Shown: piece after piece, positions 37,321 through 46,088 of the stretch
Numbering within the stretch: the stretch's first letter is position 1
Layout of the letters: each line of letters begins with the position of its first letter
From: Rathayibacter sp. VKM Ac-2760
GTDB lineage: Bacteria > Actinomycetota > Actinomycetes > Actinomycetales > Microbacteriaceae
Length of the DNA stretch: 64,000 nucleotides
Direction of reading: 5' to 3'
NCBI RefSeq assembly: GCF_009834185.1
Contig: NZ_CP047173.1
Location: 1,798,001 to 1,862,000 of the forward strand
Program-made: the position numbers and the translations under genes
Notes under the pieces: generated by a model
Told to the model about the DNA's origin: nothing
Database searches by the model: none
The model's input: the letters and a program-made list of their open reading frames with translations, nothing else

Positions 37321-38196
37321 ATGAGCACCGAGAGCGAGCAGCAGAACGTGCTGATCGTCACCGGGATGTCCGGAGCCGGACGATCCACCGCCGCCAACGC
37401 GCTGGAGGACCTCGGCTGGTACGTGGTCGACAATCTCCCGCCGCAGATGCTGCGGCCACTGGTCGATCTCGCGCAGCGGGCGGGCGACACCGTCCCCAAG
37501 GTCGCGGCGGTCGTCGACGTCCGCGGTCGCGACTTCTTCGCCGACCTCGGCGAGATCGTGCGCGAGCTGCGCGTCGGCGTCGACCTGCGCGTGGTCTTCC
37601 TCGAGGCGACCGATGCCGCACTGGTCCGCCGGTTCGAGCAGGTCCGCCGCCCGCACCCGCTCCAGGGGCGCGGAACGCTGCTCGACGGCATCTCGGCCGA
37701 GCGGGCCCGCCTCGCGCAGCTGCGCGAGTCCGCCGACGTCGTGATCGACACCTCCGACCTCAACCCGCACCAGCTCGCCACGACGATCACCGACCGCTTC
37801 GCCGAGGCCGGCCGCGCCGGACTCCAGATCACGGTGATGAGCTTCGGCTTCAAGTACGGACTGCCGACGGACGCCGACATGGTCGCCGACGCGCGCTTCC
37901 TGCCCAACCCGTACTGGATCCCCGAGCTCCGCCCGCACACGGGTCTCGACGAAGAGGTGAGAGACTACGTGCTGGCCCAGCAGGGCGCGGAGGAGTTCAT
38001 CGACTCCTACTCGCGCGCCCTCCGGCCGGTGCTCGACGGCTATCAGCGCGAGAACAAGCGCCACGCGACGATCGCCATCGGCTGCACCGGTGGCAAGCAC
38101 CGCTCGGTCGCCGTCGCCGGCCGCGTCGCGGCCCGACTGGCCGAGCTGCCGGGTGTCGCCGTCAACGTGGCGCACCGCGACCTCGGCCGAGAATGA
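37321..38196 (+). CDS. rapZ: RNase adapter RapZ / YvcJ-type nucleotide-binding protein
   Basis: This 291-residue protein is of the RapZ/YvcJ family. The N-terminal kinase-like domain has Walker A GMSGAGRST (residues 15-23), where Arg replaces the usual Lys, as in several actinobacterial members. It is followed by LEDLGWYVVDNLPPQML. The C-terminal domain has SFGFKYGLPTDADMVADARFLPNPYW and the near-terminal CTGGKHRSVAVA. In E. coli RapZ controls the GlmZ RNA; in Gram-positives the role is less clear and tied to cell-wall precursor supply. It stands before whiA, a conserved pairing, but the yvcK/CofD-like gene usual between them is missing. Confidence 0.94.
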   Translation: MSTESEQQNVLIVTGMSGAGRSTAANALEDLGWYVVDNLPPQMLRPLVDLAQRAGDTVPKVAAVVDVRGRDFFADLGEIVRELRVGVDLRVVFLEATDAALVRRFEQVRRPHPLQGRGTLLDGISAERARLAQLRESADVVIDTSDLNPHQLATTITDRFAEAGRAGLQITVMSFGFKYGLPTDADMVADARFLPNPYWIPELRPHTGLDEEVRDYVLAQQGAEEFIDSYSRALRPVLDGYQRENKRHATIAIGCTGGKHRSVAVAGRVAARLAELPGVAVNVAHRDLGRE

Positions 38197-38239
38197 ATCC
38201 CGCGCGCTCCGCCGCGCACCCGACGTAAGGAAAGACTCC

Positions 38240-39220
38240 GTGGCCCTCACTGCAGACGTCAAGGGCGAACTGGTCGCGATCGTCTCGCGCAAGAACACCG
38301 TCCGTGCCGCTGAACTGGCGACCATCCTCCGCTTCTCCGGGGGACTGCACATCATCTCCAACCGCCTCGCGGTCGAGGTCGAGCTCGACTCGGCGCCGCT
38401 GGCCACCCGCGTCCGCCGCGACCTCGCCGAGCTCTACGGCGTCCGCAGCGAGGGCAGCATCGTCTCCGCCGGCGGCTCGCGCCGCACGACCAGCTGGCTC
38501 GTCCGGGTGGTGGAGGGCGGCGACACCCTCGCGCGCCAGACCGGTCTGCTCGATCAGCGCGGCCGCCCCGTCCGCGGGCTGCCGAACCGCCTGACGACGG
38601 GCACGCGCGAGGAGCTCGCCGCCGTCTGGCGCGGCGCGTTCCTCGCCCAGGGCACGCTCACCGATCCCGGTCGATCCGCCGCGCTCGAGGTGATCTGCCC
38701 CGGCAACGAGGCGGCGATGGCCATCGTCGGAGCGGCCGGCCGCCTCGGCGTGCAGGCGAAGTCGCGCGAGGTGCGCGGCGTGCACCGGGTCGTCGTCCGC
38801 GACGGCGAGAGCATCAGCGCCATGCTCACCCTGATGGGCGCGACCTCGACGGTCGCGAGCTGGGAGGAGCTGCGCCAGCGCCGCGAGGTGCGCGCGACCG
38901 CCAACCGCCTGGTCAACTTCGACGACGCGAACCTCCGCCGCTCCGCGCAGGCCGCCGTCGCCGCCTGCTCCCGGGTCGAGCGCGCCATGGAGATCCTCGG
39001 CGAGGACATCCCCGAGCACCTCCGCTACGCCGGCCGGCTGCGGCTCGCCCACCGCGACGCGAGCCTCGACGAGCTCGGCCACCACGCCGACCCGCCGATG
39101 ACGAAGGACGCGGTCGCCGGCCGCATCCGCCGCCTTCTCGCGATGGCCGACAAGCGCGCCTCGGACCTGGACATCCCGGGCACCGACGCGAACCTGCCGG
39201 CGGAGCTCCAGGACCTCTGA
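38240..39220 (+). CDS. whiA: DNA-binding protein WhiA
   Basis: This 326-residue WhiA protein has an N-terminal LAGLIDADG-like fold (GELVAIVSRKNTVRAAELATILRFSGGLHI), a central GTREELAAVWRGAFLAQGTLTDP segment, and a C-terminal helix-turn-helix (HLRYAGRLRLAHRDASLDELGHHADPPMTKDAVAGRIRRLLAMA). In Streptomyces it activates sporulation septation genes together with WhiB; in non-sporulating actinobacteria it affects division genes. The GTG at 38240 has TAAGGAAAG upstream and yields the standard length of 326. It follows rapZ by 43 bp, so the two are likely co-transcribed. Confidence 0.96.
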   Translation: MALTADVKGELVAIVSRKNTVRAAELATILRFSGGLHIISNRLAVEVELDSAPLATRVRRDLAELYGVRSEGSIVSAGGSRRTTSWLVRVVEGGDTLARQTGLLDQRGRPVRGLPNRLTTGTREELAAVWRGAFLAQGTLTDPGRSAALEVICPGNEAAMAIVGAAGRLGVQAKSREVRGVHRVVVRDGESISAMLTLMGATSTVASWEELRQRREVRATANRLVNFDDANLRRSAQAAVAACSRVERAMEILGEDIPEHLRYAGRLRLAHRDASLDELGHHADPPMTKDAVAGRIRRLLAMADKRASDLDIPGTDANLPAELQDL

Positions 39221-39313
39221 GCCCGACGCGCCCGCGGGCCGTCCGGCGCGCGAACGCTGAGTGTCTCCTGGTTGAACGGAGGAAACGCCCCGAGTGCGGC
39301 GGGCGCCTCTCAC

Positions 39314-39319
39314 TAGACT
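39314..39319 (+). promoter_or_regulatory. Possible -10 element for sodA
   Basis: TAGACT predicts a start near 39326 and a leader of about 100 nt before the ATG at 39425. No -35 match is seen at 16-19 bp. Confidence 0.4.
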
Positions 39320-39424
39320 GGAAAGGTCGCTCAGGACACCCCGGCACACCCTCCCGCTCAGCGGTGAGGGGCCGTGAGACCCGGCGGATCACTGAGGTCG
39401 ACGACCACGAACAGGAGATCGCAC

Positions 39425-40051
39425 ATGGCTGACTACACCCTCGCCGAACTGCCCTACGACTACTCGGCCCTCGAGCCGCACATCAGCGGGAGGATCATGG
39501 AGCTGCACCACGACAAGCACCACGCGACGTACGTGACCGGGGCGAACACCGCTCTCGCCGCGCTGCAGGAGGCTCGCGACAGCGACAACCTCGCCAACGT
39601 CAACAAGCTGCAGAAGGACCTGGCGTTCAACCTCGCCGGTCACGTGAACCACACCGTGTTCTGGAACAACCTCTCGCCCGACGGCGGCGACAAGCCGACC
39701 GGCGAGCTCGCCGCGGCGATCGACGAGAACTTCGGCTCGTTCGACAAGTTCAAGGCCCACTTCACCGCCTCGGCCCTCGGTATCCAGGGCTCCGGCTGGT
39801 CAATCCTCGCCTGGGACTCGCTCGGCGAGAAGCTCCTGATCGAGCAGCTCTACGACCACCAGAGCAACCACGCCGCCGCCACCGTCCCGGTGCTGCTGCT
39901 CGACATGTGGGAGCACGCCTTCTACCTCGACTACGTCAACGTGAAGGCCGACTACGTCAAGGCGTTCTGGAACATCGTGAACTGGGCCGACGTCTCGGCG
40001 CGCTTCGAGAAGGCCCGCCGGAACACTTCCGGCCTGCTGCTACTGTCGTAG
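39425..40051 (+). CDS. sodA: Superoxide dismutase (Mn/Fe type)
   Basis: This 208-residue enzyme dismutates superoxide to hydrogen peroxide and oxygen. Metal ligands are visible as H27 in ELHHDKHHATYV, H75 in GHVNHTVFWNNLSP, and Asp/His in DMWEHAFYLDYVN. GGDKPTGELA and GSGWSILAWDS are typical of the Mn-type in actinobacteria, but Mn versus Fe cannot be settled by eye. The ATG at 39425 has AGGAG 7-8 nt upstream. No Sec signal is visible. It lies between whiA and gap with its own likely promoter. Confidence 0.95.
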   Translation: MADYTLAELPYDYSALEPHISGRIMELHHDKHHATYVTGANTALAALQEARDSDNLANVNKLQKDLAFNLAGHVNHTVFWNNLSPDGGDKPTGELAAAIDENFGSFDKFKAHFTASALGIQGSGWSILAWDSLGEKLLIEQLYDHQSNHAAATVPVLLLDMWEHAFYLDYVNVKADYVKAFWNIVNWADVSARFEKARRNTSGLLLLS

Positions 40052-40151
40052 CGATTCCGGCGTCCCGGGTCCCCATCCGGGACGCCGCTCTCGCAGCGAT
40101 CCACACCCTCCACTGCACCGTCGAGGTGCCCTTCCTCTCCAGGAGATATCT

Positions 40152-41159
<1,008 letters not shown>

Positions 41160-41185
41160 GTCACGACTCCGTGACGAGTGACACC

Positions 41186-42400
41186 GTGACGCTCCGCACT
41201 CTGGACTCACTGGGCTCCCTCGCCGGCACGCGCGTCGTCGTCCGCTGCGATCTGAACGTCCCCCTGAAGGACGGAACGATCACGGACGACGGCCGCGTGC
41301 GCGCGTCGGTGCCCACGCTCCAGCGGCTCGTCGCCGAGGGCGCCCGAGTCGTGGTCGTGAGCCACCTCGGGCGCCCGGACGGCGCCCCCGACTCGAAGTA
41401 CAGCCTCGCGCCCGTCGCGAAGCGCCTCGGCGAGCTGCTCGACGCCCCCGTCTCGTTCGCCGAGGACACCGTCGGCGATGCGGCCTCCGCCGCGGTCGAC
41501 GCGCTCGAGGACGGCCAGGTCGTCGTGCTCGAGAACCTCCGCTTCAACCCGGGGGAGACCAGCAAGGACGCGGACGAGCGCCGCGCGTTCGCCGAGAAGC
41601 TCGCCGCCTTCGGCGACGCCTTCGTCTCCGACGGCTTCGGCGTCGTGCACCGCAAGCAGGCGAGCGTCTACGAGCTCGCCCAGCTGCTGCCCAGCGCGGC
41701 CGGCACGCTGATCGCGGCCGAGCTCGACGTCCTGGACCGCCTGACCGAGAAGCCGGAGCGTCCGTACACGGTCGTCCTCGGCGGCTCGAAGGTCTCGGAC
41801 AAGCTCGGCGTGATCGAGCACCTGCTGCCGCGGGTCGACTCGATCCTGATCGGCGGCGGCATGCTCTTCACCTTCCTCAAGGCCCAGGGCCACGAGGTCG
41901 GCAAGAGCCTGCTCGAGGCCGACCAGATCGACACCGTCCTCGGCTACCTCGCGAAGGCGAAGGAGCTCGGGGTGGAGATCGTCGTCCCCACGGACGTCGT
42001 CGTCGCCTCGAAGTTCGGAGCGGACGCCGAGTACGTGACGGCACCCGCCGACGCGATCGAGGACACCGCCTTCGGCGCGGACGGCCTCGGTCTCGACATC
42101 GGACCGGACACCGCGAAGCGGTTCGCCGAGGTCGTCGCGGCCTCGAAGACCGTGTTCTGGAACGGCCCGATGGGCGTCTTCGAGCTCGAGCCCTTCGCGG
42201 CCGGCACGAAGGCCGTCGCTCAGGCCCTCACCGAGGTCGACGGACTCAGCGTCGTCGGCGGCGGAGACTCGGCCGCCGCGGTGCGCGCCCTCGGTTTCGA
42301 GGACGGGCAGTTCGGTCACATCTCGACGGGAGGCGGAGCCAGCCTCGAATTCCTCGAGGGGAAGCGCCTCCCCGGACTGGAGGTCCTCGGATGGCAGTGA
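41186..42400 (+). CDS. pgk: Phosphoglycerate kinase
   Basis: This 404-residue enzyme transfers the acyl phosphate of 1,3-bisphosphoglycerate to ADP. The N-terminal VVVRCDLNVPL, SHLGRPDGAPDSKYSL, FVSDGFGVVHRKQASV and C-terminal GGGDSAAAVRALGFEDGQFGHISTGGGASLEFLEGK are diagnostic. The start is uncertain: GTG at 41186 gives MTLRTLDSLGSL, the usual beginning; GTG at 41171 would add five residues. The end overlaps tpiA by 10 bp. It lies about 26 bp after gap and is probably in the same operon. Confidence 0.96.
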   Translation: MTLRTLDSLGSLAGTRVVVRCDLNVPLKDGTITDDGRVRASVPTLQRLVAEGARVVVVSHLGRPDGAPDSKYSLAPVAKRLGELLDAPVSFAEDTVGDAASAAVDALEDGQVVVLENLRFNPGETSKDADERRAFAEKLAAFGDAFVSDGFGVVHRKQASVYELAQLLPSAAGTLIAAELDVLDRLTEKPERPYTVVLGGSKVSDKLGVIEHLLPRVDSILIGGGMLFTFLKAQGHEVGKSLLEADQIDTVLGYLAKAKELGVEIVVPTDVVVASKFGADAEYVTAPADAIEDTAFGADGLGLDIGPDTAKRFAEVVAASKTVFWNGPMGVFELEPFAAGTKAVAQALTEVDGLSVVGGGDSAAAVRALGFEDGQFGHISTGGGASLEFLEGKRLPGLEVLGWQ

Positions 42401-43182
42401 CATCCCGCACCCCGCTCATCGCCGGCAACTGGAAGATGAACCTGGACCACCTCCAGGCCATCGCCTTCGTCCAGAAGCTCGCGTGGAGCCTCAAGGACGC
42501 CGACCACGACTTCGACGGCGTCGAGGTCGCGGTGTTCCCGCCGTTCACCGATCTGCGCCCCGTGCAGATCCTCGTCGACTCCGACAAGCTGCCGCTCAAG
42601 TACGGCGCGCAGGACCTGTCGAAGTTCGACAGCGGGGCCTACACCGGTGAGATCTCCGGCCAGTTCCTCAAGCAGCTCGAATGCGACTACGTCATCGTCG
42701 GCCACTCCGAGCGGCGCACGCTGCACGGCGAGACCGACGCGGACATCGCGGCGAAGACGGCTGCGGCCGTCAAGCACGGCGTCCCGCCGATCGTCTGCGT
42801 CGGCGAGACCGCCGAGGATCTCGAGAAGCACGGCCCGTCCGCGGTGCCGGTCGCGCAGCTGAAGGAGGCCCTCACCGGGCTTCCCGCGGACGCCGACCTC
42901 GTGGTCGCGTACGAGCCGGTCTGGGCCATCGGCTCCGGCCAGGCCGCCACGCCCGAGCAGGCCCAGCAGGTCTGCAAGGCCCTCCGCGACGTCGTCGCCG
43001 ACATCCTCGGCGCCGACACCGCGGCGAAGACGCGCATCCTCTACGGCGGCTCCGTCAAGTCCGGCAACATCGCCGGCTTCATGCGCGAGCCCGACGTCGA
43101 CGGCGCCCTCGTCGGAGGCGCCAGCCTCCAGGTCGACGAGTTCGCCGCCATCGCGCGGTTCCGCAACCACGTGGGCGTCTGA
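42391..43182 (+). CDS. tpiA: Triosephosphate isomerase
   Basis: This 263-residue TIM-barrel enzyme interconverts dihydroxyacetone phosphate and glyceraldehyde 3-phosphate. AGNWKMN (residues 11-17) carries the catalytic Asn and Lys. VIVGHSERR carries the catalytic His, AYEPVWAIGSG the catalytic Glu and loop 6, and YGGSVKSGNIAGFM plus DGALVGGASL the phosphate site. The ATG lies 10 bp inside pgk, so the two are coupled. A long hairpin follows, ending the glycolytic operon. Confidence 0.97.
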   Translation: MAVTSRTPLIAGNWKMNLDHLQAIAFVQKLAWSLKDADHDFDGVEVAVFPPFTDLRPVQILVDSDKLPLKYGAQDLSKFDSGAYTGEISGQFLKQLECDYVIVGHSERRTLHGETDADIAAKTAAAVKHGVPPIVCVGETAEDLEKHGPSAVPVAQLKEALTGLPADADLVVAYEPVWAIGSGQAATPEQAQQVCKALRDVVADILGADTAAKTRILYGGSVKSGNIAGFMREPDVDGALVGGASLQVDEFAAIARFRNHVGV

Positions 43183-43195
43183 CGCTCTGAGTCTC

Positions 43196-43229
43196 TGAAG
43201 GGGTGGGTCCACACGGGCCCACCCCTTCA
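43196..43229 (+). terminator. Terminator after tpiA
   Basis: A 15-bp stem with one T-G pair (43196-43210 with 43215-43229; arms begin TGAAGGGGTGGG and end CCCACCCCTTCA) and a 4-nt loop lies 13 bp after the stop, followed by GTGTTT. Confidence 0.8.
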
Positions 43230-43302
43230 GTGTTTCCGCGTCTCACCATGCACCGGCGCAGCGTGGCCCACCCGCCAGCTGGTGGGGACCTCGCGCGGGC
43301 GC

Positions 43303-43401
43303 GGGCGGAGGGGATGGCCTCGTCGCGGCGACAGGCTCGGGTCTGGCGGGCGCTCCGCAGGAGCGCGGGAAGGCGCTGCGACGAGGCCATCCCCTCCGCC
43401 C
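43303..43401 (+). repeat. Large perfect inverted repeat between tpiA and secG
   Basis: Two 24-bp arms (43303-43326 and 43378-43401) are exact reverse complements, 51 bp apart; each arm holds GGATGGCCTCGTCGC or its complement. Inside the loop a smaller hairpin, GCGCTCCGCAGGAGCGC, can form (about 43350-43366). The 347-bp gap otherwise holds the tpiA terminator and the secG promoter and no credible gene. Confidence 0.75.
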
Positions 43402-43482
43402 CTCACCAGAAGTCGAAGCCCCTGCGTATACAGCGGACAGAACACAGGGCGTCGTGATTCCCCGGGGGTTCGCAGGCGCCGT

Positions 43483-43488
43483 TATACT
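43483..43488 (+). promoter_or_regulatory. -10 element for secG
   Basis: TATACT, a consensus -10, lies 41 bp before the secG start and predicts transcription from about 43495. The -35 region is poor (TTCCCC at about 19 bp). Confidence 0.5.
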
Positions 43489-43529
43489 CGTCGAGGCGTG
43501 CAACGCGCCAGAACTTCGAAAGGTACCGC

Positions 43530-43781
43530 GTGGACATCCTCCAGGTCGTGCTCCAGGTCGTCCTGGGCATCACGAGCCTTCTGCTCACCATGCTGATCCT
43601 GCTCCACAAGGGGCGCGGCGGCGGACTGTCCGACATGTTCGGCGGTGGAGTCACCTCGAACCTCGGAGCCTCCGGCGTCGCAGAGCGCAACCTGAACCGC
43701 ATCACCGTGATCCTCGGCCTCGTCTGGCTGGCCTGCATCGTGGTGCTCGGTCTCATCACCAAGTTCGACACCGGAGCATAG
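43530..43781 (+). CDS. secG: Preprotein translocase subunit SecG
   Basis: This 83-residue membrane protein is the small SecG subunit of the SecYEG channel. It has two transmembrane segments (about residues 3-25, VVLQVVLGITSLLLTMLILL, and 58-78, ITVILGLVWLACIVVLGLI). Between them is the conserved cytoplasmic loop GRGGGLSDMFGGG. The GTG start has GAAAGG upstream. It follows tpiA in the usual actinobacterial order and is followed 11 bp later by rbpA, so the two are probably co-transcribed. Confidence 0.95.
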   Translation: MDILQVVLQVVLGITSLLLTMLILLHKGRGGGLSDMFGGGVTSNLGASGVAERNLNRITVILGLVWLACIVVLGLITKFDTGA

Positions 43782-43792
43782 GGGTAATCGGT

Positions 43793-44158
43793 ATGGCATC
43801 AGGCGGCAGTGCAATCCGCGGTTCGCGCGTCGGCGCGGGACCCATGGGCGAGCAGGACCGGGGCTACCACGCCGAGCGCGTCGCGGTCTCCTACTGGGAC
43901 GCCCTCGGCAACGAGACGGTGCGCCACTTCTCGGCGGCCCTCCCCGAGGACGAGATCCCCGAGGTGATCGACTCCCCGCAGTCCGGTCTTCCCGCCGGCC
44001 GCGACCGGGCGAACCCGCCCCAGGTCGCGAAGTCGGAGCCCTACAAGACGCACCTCGCGTACGTGAAGGAGCGCCGCACCGAGGCCGAGGCCGCTCAGCT
44101 CCTCGAGGAGGCGCTGCAGCAGCTGCGCGCCCGCCGGGGCACCGCGACCCCCTCCTGA
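43793..44158 (+). CDS. rbpA: RNA polymerase-binding protein RbpA
   Basis: This 121-residue actinobacterial RNA polymerase-binding protein contacts the group-1 sigma factor and stabilises the open promoter complex. It starts MASGGSAIRGSRVGAGPMGEQDRG, then RVAVSYWDALGNETVRHF in the core domain, and ends with the helical sigma-interaction domain (AYVKERRTEAEAAQLLEEALQQL). The core lacks the zinc-binding cysteines of some RbpA proteins (no Cys is present). The ATG at 43793 fixes the family start. With the CarD-type gene at 13277 the window encodes both known open-complex stabilisers. Confidence 0.95.
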   Translation: MASGGSAIRGSRVGAGPMGEQDRGYHAERVAVSYWDALGNETVRHFSAALPEDEIPEVIDSPQSGLPAGRDRANPPQVAKSEPYKTHLAYVKERRTEAEAAQLLEEALQQLRARRGTATPS

Positions 44159-44183
44159 GCACCGCCGGCCGCAGGGCCGGTGC

Positions 44184-44229
44184 AACGACGAAGGGCCCGT
44201 CCTCCCGAGGAGGCGGGCCCTTCGTCGTT
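44184..44229. terminator. Bidirectional terminator between rbpA and pgl
   Basis: A 16-bp arm beginning AACGACGAAGGGCCCG (44184-44199) pairs with 44214-44229, with extra pairs further in (CCTCC/GGAGG). It lies between convergent rbpA and pgl and can serve both. Confidence 0.8.
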
Positions 44230-44255
44230 CCTGGACGAGCCGTCCGGGGGAGAGC

Positions 44256-45023
44256 TCAGTAGCTGGGCGCGATGAGCGACTCGGGGACCTCGGCCGCGGC
44301 CTCCTGGTCGACGAAGAAGACGGTGCGCTTGCGGCCGAACGCTCCCGCAGCGGGCACCTCGTTGGTGCTCGCGCCGGCCAGGGCGAGACCGAGGGCGGAG
44401 GCCTTGTCGGCGCCCGCGAGGACCATCCAGATCCGGTCGGACTGGTTGATCAGCGGCAGGGTGAGGGTGAGGCGCTCGGGCGGCGGCTTGGGGGAGTTGC
44501 GGACGGCGAGGACGCCGGGCTGCGGGTGGCGGATCGCCGAGCGCTCGGGGAAGAGCGAGGCGATGTGCCCGTCGGGGCCGACCCCGAGGAAGGTGATGTC
44601 GAAGCGCGGGTACTCGCGCCCCTCCGTCGCGTGAGCGCGGAGCTCGGCGTCGTAGGCGGCGGCCGCGGCGTCGAGGTCGAGTCCCTCGTCCGAGGCCGGG
44701 TAGCGGTGCACGTTCTCGGCGGGCACGCCGAGCGTCGTGAAGAGATCGCCCGCCTGGACGTCGTTGCGGTCCTCGTGCCCGCGGGGCACCCAGCGCTCGT
44801 CGCCCCACCAGAAGTGCACGCGCGTCCAGTCGACGTTGCCCGAGGCGGAGGAGCCGGCGATCTCCTTCAGCGTCGCCGCGCCCATCGTCCCGCCGGTGAG
44901 CACCACGTTCGCCGAACCCAGGTCGTCGAGGATGTCGATCGTCTTCGTCAGGAAGCGCGCGGCGACCGAGCCGGCGAGGGACTGCTTGTCTCGGTGGACC
45001 AGCACACGGCGGTCAGTGGTCAT
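44256..45023 (-). CDS. pgl: 6-phosphogluconolactonase
   Basis: This 255-residue enzyme hydrolyses 6-phosphogluconolactone in the oxidative pentose phosphate pathway. VVLTGGTMGAATLKEI, HFWWGDERWVP, and LGVGPDGHIASLFP are the family signatures of the DevB/Pgl sugar-isomerase fold. It is the last gene of the leftward zwf-opcA-pgl cluster, 96 bp after opcA, and ends at a bidirectional hairpin. Length is normal. Confidence 0.95.
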   Translation of the reverse strand: MTTDRRVLVHRDKQSLAGSVAARFLTKTIDILDDLGSANVVLTGGTMGAATLKEIAGSSASGNVDWTRVHFWWGDERWVPRGHEDRNDVQAGDLFTTLGVPAENVHRYPASDEGLDLDAAAAAYDAELRAHATEGREYPRFDITFLGVGPDGHIASLFPERSAIRHPQPGVLAVRNSPKPPPERLTLTLPLINQSDRIWMVLAGADKASALGLALAGASTNEVPAAGAFGRKRTVFFVDQEAAAEVPESLIAPSY

Positions 45024-45119
45024 CGGGGGACTCCTTCGGGTCGGTCGCCCATCGGCGGATGGTCGGCCTCACGGCCGCCGCACCCGGTGCGGGGTGCGGC
45101 GGCCGTGGGGGCCGCGGTG

Positions 45120-46088
45120 TCAGGAGGCGCTGCGAGCGTCGTTCTTCTCGGTGAGCATGTCGACACCGCGCGAGATGACTTCACCGTACAGGTCATCCGG
45201 GTCGAGCCTGCGCAGCTCCTCCGCCAGGCAGTCGCGCAGGCTCCGGCGCGGGAGGGAGATGTCGTGCACGGGCTGGTCCGGCTGCGTCAGCGTCGCCACG
45301 TTCGGGATCGAGCGCTCCAGCTCGATGACGCCGGACGCGCGGAACAGGCGGACGCCGTGGATGCCGCTGGAGCCCGTCGCGCTGATGGTGAGCTCGTGGT
45401 CGACGGGGATGTCGAGCTCGAGCTGCAGCCAGGCGGCGAGCAGGATCGTCGAGGGGGAGTCCGGGGCGCCGGAGACCTCGACGGCCGTGATCGGCTCGTA
45501 GGGCGGCTGGTCGAGCACCGCGGCCAGCTGGGCGCGCCAGAGGGTGAGCCGCGTCCAGGCGAAGTCGGTGTCTCCGGGGGCGTAGGTGGAGGCGAGGTGG
45601 TGCAGCGCCTCCGCCGGGTTCGACTGGGCGGACGCGTCGGTGATCCGCCGCGTGGCGATCCGGCCGATCGGCGACTTCGACGCGCTGTCGGGCGCGCTGT
45701 TCGGCCACCAGGCGACGACGGGCGCGTCGGGCAGGAGGAGTCCGGTGACCAGGCTCTCCTCGTCGCTCGCCGCGTCGCCGAACGGGCGGAGGACGACGAC
45801 CTCGCTCGCGCCGGCGTCGCCGCCGACCCGGATCTGGGCGTCGACCCGCGCACTGGCGTTCACGGGCACGGTGGTCAGGCCGTCGTCCTTCGAGACGACG
45901 ATGACGCGCATCGGGTGCTCGCGGGACGCGTCGTTCGCCGCCTCGATCGCCTCCTCCTCGTGGCCCCGGGAGGTCGCGATGATGAGGGTGAGCACGCGAC
46001 CGAGGGCGACGGCGCCGCCCTCCTCGCGGATCTTGACGAGGGTCTTCGAGACCTCGCTCGTCGTGGTGTCGGGCAGATCGACGATCAC
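45120..46088 (-). CDS. opcA: Glucose-6-phosphate dehydrogenase assembly protein OpcA
   Basis: This 322-residue OpcA protein is needed for full activity or assembly of glucose-6-phosphate dehydrogenase in actinobacteria and cyanobacteria. Segments such as VVAWWPNSAPDSASKSPIG, RRITDASAQSNP, and DFAWTRLTLWRAQLAAVLDQPP are typical. The GTG at 46088 overlaps the zwf stop by 4 bp (GTGA), so opcA is coupled to its partner. No enzymatic motif is expected. Confidence 0.95.
   Translation of the reverse strand: MIVDLPDTTTSEVSKTLVKIREEGGAVALGRVLTLIIATSRGHEEEAIEAANDASREHPMRVIVVSKDDGLTTVPVNASARVDAQIRVGGDAGASEVVVLRPFGDAASDEESLVTGLLLPDAPVVAWWPNSAPDSASKSPIGRIATRRITDASAQSNPAEALHHLASTYAPGDTDFAWTRLTLWRAQLAAVLDQPPYEPITAVEVSGAPDSPSTILLAAWLQLELDIPVDHELTISATGSSGIHGVRLFRASGVIELERSIPNVATLTQPDQPVHDISLPRRSLRDCLAEELRRLDPDDLYGEVISRGVDMLTEKNDARSAS

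Noticed and set aside
43203..43596. Small frames in the tpiA-secG gap
   Set aside because: They cover the terminator and the large inverted repeat and show no start signal or family.
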